Made by a program: the position numbers and the translations under genes. The notes beneath the pieces were generated by a model. That model was not told where the DNA came from, made no database searches, and saw only the letters and a program-made list of their open reading frames with translations. DNA of 22,595 nt from a virus. The stretch covers positions 1 through 22,595 of IMG/VR virus record IMGVR_UViG_3300009285_005727; one strand, 5' to 3'. Positions 13,603 to 21,866 of the stretch are shown piece by piece (position 1 is the first letter of the stretch; every line of letters starts with the position of its first letter).

Positions 13603-14928
13603 TTACGAACCAGCCGCACGCACCACAACGAGGCTCTGGCCGGTGATCCCGTCCAGTCGTGCACAGTAGGCGGGGTACTCCATAAAGTACTGCTTCCGCA
13701 TACGGTACCATGCCTCGAAGGCGTCACGGGCGGACGATCCGCCACCCCCACCCACACGGGTGAGGATCTGACCATCCTCATCCACCCACTTGCCTGGCTC
13801 GGAGACGTACTCCTTGAACCCGGCCTGCTGGAGATCGAGGAACATCATGACATCCAGCGGGAAGTCACGAATGGCCCTGACGGGGACGTCACCGAACGGC
13901 ACATCGCCCTGCTTAAAGGCCACCGTGCCAGGATCGGGCCGGGAGAGACTCGCTCCCATATAGCGTCGATCCGCATCGGTGAGCTGGACGATGAGACGCC
14001 GAATGCTGTGATGGCAGAGGATGATCGAGATCTTGCCATTCAGCTTCTGATCCACGATGTCCGACACACGCTGGATGAGGTCGGTCGAGAGTGCCCCCGT
14101 TGATGCGGAGACATACGACGTCACGGCTGGGACGTCGGCGCGCAGTGCGCCGAAGTAGTTCGCCCGATACGTGCCATCATCGATCAGTGCCATCAGGCCC
14201 CACCACGCATGCTCGTACGACGTATCGAGCACGTCAGTCGTGGCAGAACTCGCGGCCTGAACCACGTAGTCGCTGTTCACCACATTGGCCCCAATGTTGG
14301 CCGCCGCGTCAACCGTGACATCCGTGCCATCCGAGTTCACAGCGGTCACCTTCGCCTTGGTTGTCGAGGCCCGAACCGCACCCGTTGCGGGATTCACGAA
14401 GGCGAGATGCATCCCCGCCGAGAGGAACCGGTTCCCGAAGTTGTCGTTGGTGATTCCACCAGGCGCATCGAGTTCCAGGGTCGTATTACCATCCGGGGTG
14501 GCTTCATCGACGAGCGCCAACACCCCACGCCCATCCGATGCGAGGGCAAACTCATCCCGACGCGACATGTCGTCGATGAGATACTGCATCTCCGACTTCC
14601 GTGCGGAGATGAATGCCCCCTCCGTCGAGGTCGAGTCCTGCATGACCTCCCAGGTCATCCGCAGGCGGGACATGAGCTTCTTCTGGTCCACGGCCTGACG
14701 AACATACCCCTGCTGACCGGCATCCGCGAATGCCGAATCCTCACCCACGAACATGGGGGAGACGTTCCTGGCCGTGTGCATGAGACGCACATGCTCCAGG
14801 CCCTTAAACGGAACCTTCTCAGTCTTGATGATATCCCTGAGAGGATTCTTGTTGTTGACACCCTCCGATACGCCTTCCTCATACACTTCCTTGAAGATGG
14901 CGTCAAGGGCTTGCTTATCTGCACCCAT
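13603..14928 (-). CDS. Major capsid protein (HK97-fold)
   Basis: The product is 441 aa. The N-terminal part (residues 1-60) is helical and charged, then an E-loop-like stretch appears near KKLMSRLRMTWEVMQDSTST, a spine-helix-like segment (EGAFISARKSEMQYLIDDMS, R-R-D-E-F-A-L) and a long beta/alpha C-terminal part with SIILCHHSIRRLIVQLTDAD, GDVPFGDVPVRAIRDFPLDV and a final YRMRKQYFMEYPAYCARLDG. This order is typical of HK97-fold capsid proteins. A scaffold-like gene lies directly upstream, and a terminator directly downstream, as expected for the most abundant virion protein. The AAAGGATC ribosome binding site lies about 8 nt before the ATG. The assignment rests on size, order and fold pattern. 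Confidence 0.8.
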   Translation of the reverse strand: MGADKQALDAIFKEVYEEGVSEGVNNKNPLRDIIKTEKVPFKGLEHVRLMHTARNVSPMFVGEDSAFADAGQQGYVRQAVDQKKLMSRLRMTWEVMQDSTSTEGAFISARKSEMQYLIDDMSRRDEFALASDGRGVLALVDEATPDGNTTLELDAPGGITNDNFGNRFLSAGMHLAFVNPATGAVRASTTKAKVTAVNSDGTDVTVDAAANIGANVVNSDYVVQAASSATTDVLDTSYEHAWWGLMALIDDGTYRANYFGALRADVPAVTSYVSASTGALSTDLIQRVSDIVDQKLNGKISIILCHHSIRRLIVQLTDADRRYMGASLSRPDPGTVAFKQGDVPFGDVPVRAIRDFPLDVMMFLDLQQAGFKEYVSEPGKWVDEDGQILTRVGGGGGSSARDAFEAWYRMRKQYFMEYPAYCARLDGITGQSLVVVRAAGS

Positions 14929-14970
14929 TGGTTGATCCTTTACCTGAACGATCGTGACGAGGAATCCTTC

Positions 14971-15789
14971 CTACGTCCCCGATCGATGCTTTTGGAATTG
15001 AGCCCATGCAGCAACCGATCGCTCATCCAGTCCCTTCAACTGAGGGGGTGGAGTGGCGCGAGGGACTCCACTTGGTGCGTCCGTGGGAAGCGGTCCAGTC
15101 GTTCGCGCCATAGCCCCAGCCGTGGCGACCCGACGCACGGGATCGATGAAATTCGTGGAGTAGTTCTTCCAGAAGTCATCGACGAACTTGGGATCGTTGG
15201 TATACTGGTGGAGGATTTCTGGAGACGAGGCCACATAGCCAAGGAAGGCTGAGTGGAGAATCCTACGGGCATCCTCGGAGAGGGGCTGTCCGTAGCTCTC
15301 TGTGGCCTTGTCAAACAGACGGCCCATAGCCTGGCGTCCATAGGACTTCCAGTAATGGTCGTTCTGTGCTTCCATGTCCCCAGCCCGTTCGAGGACTTGG
15401 AGGACCTGCTCAGCCCGTTCCTCAAGCTTGGACAGACCTGGATACACCCGTCCAAACTGTGAACGAACCTGATCGACCTCAGTCTCCTCCTGGGGCGTGA
15501 CACCAGCCAGTGCATGGAGTTGACCTTGAACCATCTTGAGACGAGCCTGATAATCGGCCTCACGTGTGGCGAATGCCTCCTGGGCCTCACGCCAAGCCGC
15601 TTCACGAGTCTCGCGCAGACGGTACGACGGCACCATCGCGTCGTTCGAGGGCTGGGATATCGCTCCAGCAGCGGGGGCAGTTGGTGTCGTAGGTGCAGCT
15701 ACGGAGGGCTCCGGTGTCGCGGGAGCAAGCGGTGCCGTTGGTGTCGCAGTCGGCGTCTGCGGATCGACGGAGAGAAGTGAATCGGCCAT
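14971..15789 (-). CDS. Scaffolding-like protein
   Basis: The product is 272 aa. Residues 5-50 are almost entirely Pro, Ala, Thr and Ser (PTATPTAPLAPATPEPSVAA), so disordered. Residues 55-140 are charged and helical with coiled-coil heptads (RLRETREAAWREAQEAFATR, LSKLEERAEQVLQVLERAGD). A more folded helical part follows, then a Pro/Thr-rich linker and a short basic C-terminus (GLDERSVAAWAQFQKHRSGT), the usual capsid-contacting end of a scaffold. The position between portal and capsid is the standard scaffold position. A catalytic protease domain is not seen. The ribosome binding site (AAGGTAG) is about 12 nt before the ATG. Confidence 0.7.
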   Translation of the reverse strand: MADSLLSVDPQTPTATPTAPLAPATPEPSVAAPTTPTAPAAGAISQPSNDAMVPSYRLRETREAAWREAQEAFATREADYQARLKMVQGQLHALAGVTPQEETEVDQVRSQFGRVYPGLSKLEERAEQVLQVLERAGDMEAQNDHYWKSYGRQAMGRLFDKATESYGQPLSEDARRILHSAFLGYVASSPEILHQYTNDPKFVDDFWKNYSTNFIDPVRRVATAGAMARTTGPLPTDAPSGVPRATPPPQLKGLDERSVAAWAQFQKHRSGT

Positions 15790-15812
15790 GTGTCTACTCT
15801 ACCTTTTTGGTA

Positions 15813-15862
15813 TCGGAGGGCAAGTTCCTCCGAGGAGTGGTCCCTTTCCAACGTGAAGGGAC
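15813..15862. other. Two stem-loops between portal and scaffold genes
   Basis: Two perfect 7-bp inverted repeats lie in the 105-bp gap: TCGGAGG (15813-15819) with CCTCCGA (15827-15833), and GTCCCTT (15840-15846) with AAGGGAC (15856-15862). Loops are 7 and 9 nt. No T-run follows on the minus strand. They may set mRNA stability or reduce read-through between two genes needed in very different amounts. Confidence 0.5.
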
Positions 15863-15894
15863 AGAGCATCGAACAATTCGTTCACCATGAACGC

Positions 15895-18150
15895 TTAGGC
15901 AGGACCTCTGCCTTGGTTGGATTCGTTATTCCCGCGTGGAACAATGTGTGTGGAGGTGGAATTGGCGTTTGAACGCGCCATAGCCTGTCCCGCACCAACT
16001 GGACCCTTTGGACCCGCTGTGCCCTGTTCAGGATCCTCAGGCATGGGCGGGGCCATGAGAATTTTCAGTTGTTCGAGGTGCATGGCGACGATCCCCTCAA
16101 ATTGGGGCTGGGCCTTGAACCGTTCCCGCATCCGATCGGTGTTGAGCCACTTAATGCGCTCCCCCCAATGGATTTGGGGGTTATGCCAGGGCTTCACGAT
16201 CAGTGGAGGAGGTCCAGCAGGGGCATCCATCCACTTTTCAAAGACATCTTGCATCTGGAGGGCGGCTTGGATGTGAATATCGAGCGATGGGGTCAGATCT
16301 GGGAGCCCAAACTGTGAAAGAATGGAATACCGCTGCTCGGGATCGGCCGGATCGATGAGTCCAAGCTGGTTGGCCTGCTCAATCGTCGCTCGACGGCCGA
16401 GAGAGGTCTTTTGGGCTTGATTGCCGTCCTCAATATGGACCGTGACCTGCCTCTGGAGCTTCGCATTCTCGAAATGTTGGAAGGTATAGCCTCGATAGGG
16501 ACCCGTGACCGCGTAGGTGCGCTGATCCGGGCCAAATTTCCGTTCCAACTCGATCGCGGTGCTATACCATTGCCGAAACATCTCCCCACGAGCACTGTAG
16601 GCGGAGCCAAACCGTGCTTGAGAACGCTCAATGAGGGCCTGAATGGCACTAAATGCCTCAACACCCGTCGGCTTCTGCCCTTTGATGATGTCGTAGGTCC
16701 CCGATAGCTCCTCAATGTCCTTCAAATGCTGAGCACGAAGCTCAAAGAGGCTCGAACTGAGTGGTTCACCAGGCACGCGCTCGGGTTTGCCCTGCCCACC
16801 AGCGGCGAGGGCATTGTATTTCATGATCAACCCCGGCTTGCCGGTGAAATGATCGATCCCAGCACTCTCCGGGACGAGCCAGACAGGGTTGGCGGTGCTC
16901 TGAAGCTGCATCAGGATCAAGGAATCGATCTGATTGACCTGATCCTGCTTCTGGATGAGGGGGGAAATGGCCGATCGTCCGTAAAGACGGCCACCAACAT
17001 GCTCATATTGGGCATGTGCGAAGGGAAAGAGGGGAAATCCCTCTCCATCCTTATACGGAAGGGGTCCAGGAATGCCCTCATCTTCAACCGTAATGAGTTG
17101 TGCACCTCGCTCACCAGCTACACGGAGGAGCAATCCTTCAGGAAATTCGGTCGTGGGGCGTTGCCAGAGTTCGTATTCGGTCAATCCCTCAACGGTATGG
17201 CCCCCTCCCCCGCCTAAATTGCCGGCTTGGGCCCCAGATCCCAGGTCATTGGCCAGGGCGAGGGACTTATAAATCTGGAGAGAGCGATCGGTTGGTGATT
17301 TTTCCCAGACAAGCTGCCCAACCAGGTTTGGAAGATTCGCCTCGTAGTAATGCTTATCCCGCCACCGGAGGCGGATCATGTAGGGGAGATCACTGAACCG
17401 GGTCACATTGGCCGGGAACGCATACTCAAAGGGGGAAAGCGCAGTCGTCTTGCCCCGTCCGTAGGCAATCCATTCACCGGCTGGTGTGCTATCCTGATTG
17501 GTCGCTGAACCAAACTGTGTCCCACCACACGTCGGACACATGTTGTGGCTTTGAGCAATCGCCTGGGGCTGGAGAACCGCTCCACACTGGAGACATTGCT
17601 CATGTGGAATGAATACGCGATTGAATCGCTTATCCCGATCCCACCCAATTTGCAGACAGGCATTCCCAGTCGTAATAAACCAAAAGTCTGCCTCCCTCAT
17701 CACCTTGTTCATGTCGTGCTCTTCGTAGAGCAAGGGAGAGAGTTGGTCAGCCACCTCAGCCGCTGCGGCAGATTCTGGGTCATTCCCGATTGGACGCACC
17801 GTCACGTCAAGTTTGATCGCCGAGAGGTTCGCCCGAACCGCCTGCACGATCTCCGCCATCTTATTCGTGACGGGGCGTGGGATATCCTTGTCGAATCGCT
17901 TGTCAATCCAATCCCGCCGATTGGACTGGTAGGTAATCCACTGCCGCCCACCCACATAGTAAATGTCCCGGAGCCATTCTCGCTCCCAGACATGGCGATA
18001 CTCAAAACTCTCTCGCTTCAGACGGTCAAAATGATCGAGGAAATACTTGTCGGTGTATTTCGGGATCAACAGATCAGGAGCCGTTGCGGGAGTTGGTGTC
18101 CCCGCGAGGCTATTCGTTTGAGGCGGTAAGAGGGATGGAAACTCTGCCAT
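15895..18150 (-). CDS. Portal protein (P22-like size) with inserted zinc knuckle
   Basis: The product is 751 aa, close to the 725 aa of P22 portal. The disordered start is followed by KRESFEYRHVWEREWLRDIY, R-Q-W-I-T-Y and D-I-P-R-P-V-T-N-K, then AADQL-type helices and ADFWFITTGNACLQIGWDRD, the typical clip/wing start of portal proteins that use a D-x-x-P-x-x-x-x-N-x-M motif. Residues 186-208 carry C-x2-C-x15-C-x2-C, a zinc-ribbon-like insert not usual for portals. The centre has VGGRLYGRSAISPLIQKQDQ, V-N-Q-I-D-S-L, a portal signature. The C-terminus is flexible, with a Gln/Asn-rich end. It forms the dodecameric DNA gate in the head vertex. No Shine-Dalgarno sequence precedes the ATG, so translation may be coupled to the upstream gene 17 bp away. 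Confidence 0.85.
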   Translation of the reverse strand: MAEFPSLLPPQTNSLAGTPTPATAPDLLIPKYTDKYFLDHFDRLKRESFEYRHVWEREWLRDIYYVGGRQWITYQSNRRDWIDKRFDKDIPRPVTNKMAEIVQAVRANLSAIKLDVTVRPIGNDPESAAAAEVADQLSPLLYEEHDMNKVMREADFWFITTGNACLQIGWDRDKRFNRVFIPHEQCLQCGAVLQPQAIAQSHNMCPTCGGTQFGSATNQDSTPAGEWIAYGRGKTTALSPFEYAFPANVTRFSDLPYMIRLRWRDKHYYEANLPNLVGQLVWEKSPTDRSLQIYKSLALANDLGSGAQAGNLGGGGGHTVEGLTEYELWQRPTTEFPEGLLLRVAGERGAQLITVEDEGIPGPLPYKDGEGFPLFPFAHAQYEHVGGRLYGRSAISPLIQKQDQVNQIDSLILMQLQSTANPVWLVPESAGIDHFTGKPGLIMKYNALAAGGQGKPERVPGEPLSSSLFELRAQHLKDIEELSGTYDIIKGQKPTGVEAFSAIQALIERSQARFGSAYSARGEMFRQWYSTAIELERKFGPDQRTYAVTGPYRGYTFQHFENAKLQRQVTVHIEDGNQAQKTSLGRRATIEQANQLGLIDPADPEQRYSILSQFGLPDLTPSLDIHIQAALQMQDVFEKWMDAPAGPPPLIVKPWHNPQIHWGERIKWLNTDRMRERFKAQPQFEGIVAMHLEQLKILMAPPMPEDPEQGTAGPKGPVGAGQAMARSNANSTSTHIVPRGNNESNQGRGPA

Positions 18151-18167
18151 GCAGATTCAGAAGGAAT

Positions 18168-18533
18168 TTAGTTGTCGAACGTCGGGAGGCCAAGTTCCTT
18201 GGCCCGCACATCGCCAATGTCTTCAAAGTTCGTTAGGCGAAAGCGATCATCCCGATTGGGTGTCTTCACCAACTCGGGAACTGGAAGCTCTAGCTTATAC
18301 ACCTGACGAATGAGTTGGGCGCGTTCCATCTCAAGCTGGTTCACCTTGGTGCGGAGCCAATCGCAGTGGACCTCATTCGTGGCCAATTGAATCTTCATGG
18401 TATCGCGCTCCGCCCGAACGGCTGCGAGATCCTCACGAAGATGCTGAAAGGCTTCCTTGGCAACGGAGGCATTCAAATCGGCATCGGCCTTCAACCCGCT
18501 GAACCAATCAACGATCTTTGGTGAGATCCACAT
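18168..18533 (-). CDS. Coiled-coil protein upstream of portal, unknown function
   Basis: The product is 121 aa. Residues 20-85 form a long charged helix with heptad leucines and isoleucines (AFQHLREDLAAVRAERDTMK, then TKVNQLEMERAQLIRQVYKL), a probable coiled coil. The C-terminal 35 residues are mixed and acidic (FRLTNFEDIGDVRAKELGLP). The ATG follows the upstream stop directly (TAAATG), so translation is likely coupled. A packaging or head-assembly accessory is possible from position; no family is recognised. Confidence 0.65.
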   Translation of the reverse strand: MWISPKIVDWFSGLKADADLNASVAKEAFQHLREDLAAVRAERDTMKIQLATNEVHCDWLRTKVNQLEMERAQLIRQVYKLELPVPELVKTPNRDDRFRLTNFEDIGDVRAKELGLPTFDN

Positions 18534-18725
18534 TTACACGTCTCCGGGAGGAACCAGTTTCTCCGTGATGGATTGAATTGAGATCTGCATCACGGGAGGA
18601 ACCTTTCCACGCTTCGTCTTGTCCGCCCCGTTGAGAAATCGACACCGATGACAGTAGCGAGGATCCTTGGGGCTTCGGAATGCTCCACAACTGGCACAAT
18701 GCACGCGAGGACCAAGATAGGGCAT
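18534..18725 (-). CDS. Small zinc-ribbon protein
   Basis: The start is set at 18725 (63 aa), 8 nt after the stop of the upstream gene; a longer frame to 18785 would overlap that gene by 53 nt. The protein begins MPYLGPRVHCASCGAFRSPK and then has Y-C-H-R-C, so C10-x2-C13-x11-C25-x2-C28, a complete zinc-ribbon Cys4 set with the knuckle G at residue 14. The remainder (GADKTKRGKVPPVMQISIQS) is basic then hydrophobic. Phage zinc ribbons of this size can bind nucleic acid or another protein. Which applies here cannot be read from sequence. Confidence 0.75.
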   Translation of the reverse strand: MPYLGPRVHCASCGAFRSPKDPRYCHRCRFLNGADKTKRGKVPPVMQISIQSITEKLVPPGDV

Positions 18726-18732
18726 GGAACAG

Positions 18733-19086
18733 TTAAGACCAGAAGAACCTGGTTCCGGCGATCTCTGCACCAGCCGTGAGGACAAAGGAGGTCACGCTGG
18801 ATGCCAAGGCAATCGTGGTGGGATCAGTGAGATGGATGGTAATCCCTGTATCCCCGCTCACGCCCTTCAACGTGATACTATTTGTGTTTCCTGTTGGGGG
18901 GACAATCGTGACGGCTGTGGGGACTGTTCCGCCCGTGGGAATGGTGATCGTATTCGCCCCCGATGCGAGTGTCTTAATCTCCACCGATCCCGCACTCGCC
19001 GCATTCGATGCCGCCGTGATGATCTGTGTCCCGATCACATCACCTGAGTAGGTGATGGTGACGGATCGTGTTGCCGTAACAGCCAT
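18733..19086 (-). CDS. Beta-rich structural protein between terminase and portal
   Basis: The product is 117 aa and nearly all beta, Thr/Ser/Ala-rich: RSVTITYSGDVIGTQIITAA, SAGSVEIKTLASGANTITIP, then NSITLKGVSGDTGITIHLTD and a final AEIAGTRFFW. It is close in style to small phage domains with regularly alternating T-I-T and G-T-x-I strands. The AAGGA ribosome binding site overlaps the terL stop. The gene stands apart from the other virion beta proteins, in the packaging module, so head decoration or a head vertex role is a guess. Confidence 0.65.
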   Translation of the reverse strand: MAVTATRSVTITYSGDVIGTQIITAASNAASAGSVEIKTLASGANTITIPTGGTVPTAVTIVPPTGNTNSITLKGVSGDTGITIHLTDPTTIALASSVTSFVLTAGAEIAGTRFFWS

Positions 19087-19095
19087 AGATGGTCC

Positions 19096-20568
19096 TTATG
19101 CCCAGAACTCGTTTATGCCCGCTGGAACACTCTGCTCATCCTTGAATTGTGCATCGATCCGTCGCATCCGCTGAATCGTCTGTTGCATCGTGTCAGGGAG
19201 GGCTGAAATATCACGTTCGGTGGAAGCCACGTGATGCTTGGGGAGTTGGGGCCAGATCATCACCACATAGCGGGTCCCATCTGGCAGTTCATCATTCCTC
19301 TTGAACACCATCGCCCGGTCGCGGTGTTGCTGATCGCGTCTGGGATCGGCCCAACGATAGGCTTTTAACTGTTGAATGGTCTTTGGAACGGCCGACTCAA
19401 CAAACCACAGTTGGTGGGCATAGAGCCAAGACTTTACTCGCTCAATCCCCGCATGTTGATCATTCTCTGCTGGGGTGCACACAATATTGTGTGGAGGCTG
19501 AGCGAGTTCGATCATCGGCTGCTTCTCGTTCTTGTTGATTGCCCACCTGGTTGGGTGAGAACCCGCAAGACGCTTCAGCGCCATGGCGTGCTGGGCGAAT
19601 GATTTCTCTCGCTCCAGATACTCGTCAACGCCAACCAGCCCATGCTCGGTTGAAACGAACTTTACCGCGCCAAATGGATGATCGGCTCCTGTGTCAATGC
19701 CAATAACAATGGGACGCCACGAGGCAATCTTGGGCCACTCTGGAATAAATCGTTTGACATCCTCGGGTGTGTGGAGGATTTGTGGAAGGAGCAAGTCCCC
19801 ATAGACCGCCCCCGCGAAGGTCACGAAGTCAGCCTCATACTCCTGCCGGAACATCGTGTCCGGCATCGTGGCCCGCTCGGCCTCGAGGGCAGCCTGAAAC
19901 TGGGGCTCTCTAAACTTGGGGTTCTCGATTGTTTTCGCTCGACAGGCCCAATAGCCCGGTTGGCTATCAAAGGCTGGTTTGTAGAGCTTGTCGTGGACCC
20001 AATCGTAGGATTTCGGGGAAGTCGTGAAAAAGGCCACTCCCTGACGATCGTAGAGGGAGGGCCGAATGACATCCCAGTGCGCCTCTGTCAATTCACAGAT
20101 CTCATCGATCCAGAGCCAATCGAGCCCCTGACCACGCCCCTGGTCAGGATCGTCAAGGGTCTGGAAGTGAATGAGCGCCCCATTCTTGAGTCGGAGATCG
20201 AGATACTCCGATGACCACTCCGCGACCCAATCTGGAGGGATGAGTTGCTGGAAGGCGGGAATGACGTAGCGATTGAGCTTGGGATTCGTCGGGGCACAGG
20301 CCCACCCGATTGAATTGGGAATGCAGGCTTCCTCCACCCCCGCGATGGAGCCAATTCTCGTCTTTCCCCACCGACGGCCCGCGATAATGGTGAGCCGGTC
20401 AAAGATGCGAACACCGGGCTTTTTGCAGGTTGGGCAGGTAAGGGTCTCTGTGGCCTTGAACTGAATCTGGCACGCTGGGCAAATTCGCCCGCGCCTGGCA
20501 TCAAGGAATGATGCCTGATCGGCCTGGGCATAGAGGGCCTCGTGGGGAAGTTGGATCCACTTTGCCAT
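19096..20568 (-). CDS. terL: Terminase large subunit (TerL)
   Basis: The product is 490 aa, the two-domain DNA packaging motor. An N-terminal Cys4 set (C30-x2-C33, C45-x2-C48) precedes the ATPase. The Walker A is G64-R-R-W-G-K-T70, preceded by L-T-I-I-A. The Walker B is L-D-W-L-W-I-D155-E156, with E156 as the likely catalytic carboxylate. F-T-T-S-P-K (181-186) is the coupling motif. RQEYEADFV (241-249) is the usual linker signature. The RNase H-like nuclease begins at about residue 287 with V-I-G-I-D292-T-G, whose Asp binds metal. The product packages DNA through the portal and cuts concatemers. The Cys4 set is an extra not found in most TerL proteins. The ATG overlaps the stop of the 57-aa gene (TAATG). 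Confidence 0.95.
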   Translation of the reverse strand: MAKWIQLPHEALYAQADQASFLDARRGRICPACQIQFKATETLTCPTCKKPGVRIFDRLTIIAGRRWGKTRIGSIAGVEEACIPNSIGWACAPTNPKLNRYVIPAFQQLIPPDWVAEWSSEYLDLRLKNGALIHFQTLDDPDQGRGQGLDWLWIDEICELTEAHWDVIRPSLYDRQGVAFFTTSPKSYDWVHDKLYKPAFDSQPGYWACRAKTIENPKFREPQFQAALEAERATMPDTMFRQEYEADFVTFAGAVYGDLLLPQILHTPEDVKRFIPEWPKIASWRPIVIGIDTGADHPFGAVKFVSTEHGLVGVDEYLEREKSFAQHAMALKRLAGSHPTRWAINKNEKQPMIELAQPPHNIVCTPAENDQHAGIERVKSWLYAHQLWFVESAVPKTIQQLKAYRWADPRRDQQHRDRAMVFKRNDELPDGTRYVVMIWPQLPKHHVASTERDISALPDTMQQTIQRMRRIDAQFKDEQSVPAGINEFWA

Positions 20569-20741
20569 TAGTGGCTGGCCTTACGCAGTCCCTTCAGAGC
20601 CTTGGCCGAACGCTTTGATTCGGTGGAGTCAACCTTTTCTGGGAGATCCCGCTGAGATCCATACTCCTTCTGCCACCGCTTCGCAATTTTTGGCTTGTTG
20701 GCATAGAGGAATCGCCGTTGAGCATCGCTCTTAAACGGCAT
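20568..20741 (-). CDS. Small basic MPFKSxAQRRF protein
   Basis: The product is 57 aa and starts MPFKSDAQRRFLYANKPKIA, then KRWQKEYGSQRDLPEKVDST and a Lys-rich C-terminus. Small phage proteins beginning M-P-F-K-S-x-A-Q-R-R-F/W-x-Y/F-A are very widespread, usually beside terminase or capsid genes; their function is not established as far as I know. The ATG at 20741 lies inside the end of the upstream gene (11-nt overlap), and the stop overlaps the terL start. The family match plus the overlaps on both sides make the gene secure although it is short. Confidence 0.8.
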   Translation of the reverse strand: MPFKSDAQRRFLYANKPKIAKRWQKEYGSQRDLPEKVDSTESKRSAKALKGLRKASH

Positions 20742-21408
20742 CGCCTACTACTTCTGTGTCAAAAATGGTCGCATCATCAGCGGCTGATCGTTCAAACGTC
20801 TTTGGACGCCCAACAACATTCCCCACCACAGATGGTTGACTTTCCCCAGTCGATTCGATTTTGAGGGCCAGAACGGTTTGGGGCGCGTCGCTCTCCACCT
20901 TCACCGCCTGATGTGACTTAAAGAGGCCCAATCCCTTGGCGGCCTCAATCGTCATCTGTTTGTCTTTCTTGTTCAGGTGGTGTTCGATGTTATCCACAAC
21001 CACATGGGAGAGTTCCTGTTCGAGGCGCTCCGCTGGGTTGTCAAACTTCAGCCACCCTTGCTTGGTGGCCTTCCAAATCATCGTGTTGAGCGTGGTCGGC
21101 TTGAGCCCGAGGAGGGGAGCGATCTCGATATTCTTCATGCCCTTGCTCCGGTAGAGGATCCACTGCGCGATATGGGCGCGGTGGGACCGGTCGTGGGCTA
21201 TGAGAGGAGGGAGTTCGTCTGCCTGGAGGGGCTTGGCCGCGAGAGCCGTGGAAGGCTCTTGTAGGCCAGCTTCGTCACGCTTTGGTCCAATTGGTCCAGG
21301 GAGGCCCGTCTTGGTCCTGCGGCGTGTACAAATGGTACATTGGCAGGTTTCTTTGTGAGTGTTGGGCCTTCGAGGCTGCGCTGGATTCGTTGGAATTGCT
21401 GGTGGCAA
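20731..21408 (-). CDS. Putative terminase small subunit (TerS)
   Basis: The product is 225 aa. After a Pro-rich start there is a small Cys cluster (C22-x1-C24-x2-C27) followed by T-R-R-R. Residues 80-120 (IAQWILYRSKGMKNIEIAPL, L-G-L-K-P-T-T-L-N-T-M-I-W) form a helix-turn-helix of the type that recognises the packaging start site. Residues 124-160 are helical (AERLEQELSHVVVDNIEHHL, MTIEAAKGLGLFKSHQ), matching the oligomerisation core of small terminases. The C-terminus is flexible and acidic, as expected for TerL binding. The gene precedes terL by one small gene. No ATG exists near the N-terminus: an in-frame TGA lies 6 nt above the TTG at 21408, so TTG is the only visible start. Confidence 0.7.
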   Translation of the reverse strand: MPPAIPTNPAQPRRPNTHKETCQCTICTRRRTKTGLPGPIGPKRDEAGLQEPSTALAAKPLQADELPPLIAHDRSHRAHIAQWILYRSKGMKNIEIAPLLGLKPTTLNTMIWKATKQGWLKFDNPAERLEQELSHVVVDNIEHHLNKKDKQMTIEAAKGLGLFKSHQAVKVESDAPQTVLALKIESTGESQPSVVGNVVGRPKTFERSAADDATIFDTEVVGDAV

Positions 21409-21547
21409 AATTCTTCAAACCCGGAGAGTGACTGGGACCGCAAATACATCGTCGGGGGGTGTGATGGTGGTAGGAATTTGAGGCCCAGTCGGGGTAGGAT
21501 ATCCAAGAGTGCGGGGGAGGGTGACTTGCTAACAGGCATTATACCAC

Positions 21548-21853
21548 TTATGTAGGGGAATTGTCAAGAGGGTCCTCTGGATTTTTGTGCCATTTTCCAC
21601 CCTCTCTGACCCACAACTCGTCCTGTCTGGTGCCGTTTTGATAGCCTGAGAAGGTTGCCAAGAGGCGTTTCCTCCCAACTGGAGTGGCAATACGCTTGAT
21701 TTGGATGCACCGAACAGGCTCAGCACCCCGAAAGGCAATAATATCGTAGGGACCGTGGCTTCCAGCCGTGCGGAGGACCGTGTAACCTTGGAGTTCCAAC
21801 TCCTTTTTGGCGAGATATTCAAAGGCCCGTCCACGGGTGTAGTTGGTAGCCAT
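21548..21853 (-). CDS. Hjc-like Holliday junction resolvase (PD-(D/E)XK)
   Basis: The product is 101 aa. It reads R-G-R-A-F-E12-Y, then ELELQGYTVLRTAGSHGPYD with D37, and I-I-A-F-R-G followed by C-I-Q51-I-K53-R. The order E12 - G-S-H-G-P-x-D37 - Q-x-K53 is the catalytic set of the Hjc-type archaeal/phage resolvases, which cut four-way DNA junctions; the S-H-G-P block is characteristic. The length (101 aa) is near the minimal size of this fold. In a late operon it would remove branches from replicating DNA before packaging. The ATG lies 13 nt after the stop of the 40-aa membrane gene, with no clear ribosome binding site of its own, so coupling to that gene is possible. Confidence 0.85.
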   Translation of the reverse strand: MATNYTRGRAFEYLAKKELELQGYTVLRTAGSHGPYDIIAFRGAEPVRCIQIKRIATPVGRKRLLATFSGYQNGTRQDELWVREGGKWHKNPEDPLDNSPT

Positions 21854-21866
21854 GATTGAGTGGAAC

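Noticed and set aside
13160-13711. Longer 183-aa version of the capsid-adjacent gene
   Set aside because: The extra 60 codons run through the capsid terminator and back into the capsid coding region; a good ribosome site precedes the ATG at 13531.
21198-21539. 113-aa minus-strand frame overlapping terS
   Set aside because: It overlaps the better supported terS frame by 211 nt, has a weak ribosome site, and its Pro/Ser-rich second half resembles an off-frame reading of terS. Kept only as a finding about the terS start.
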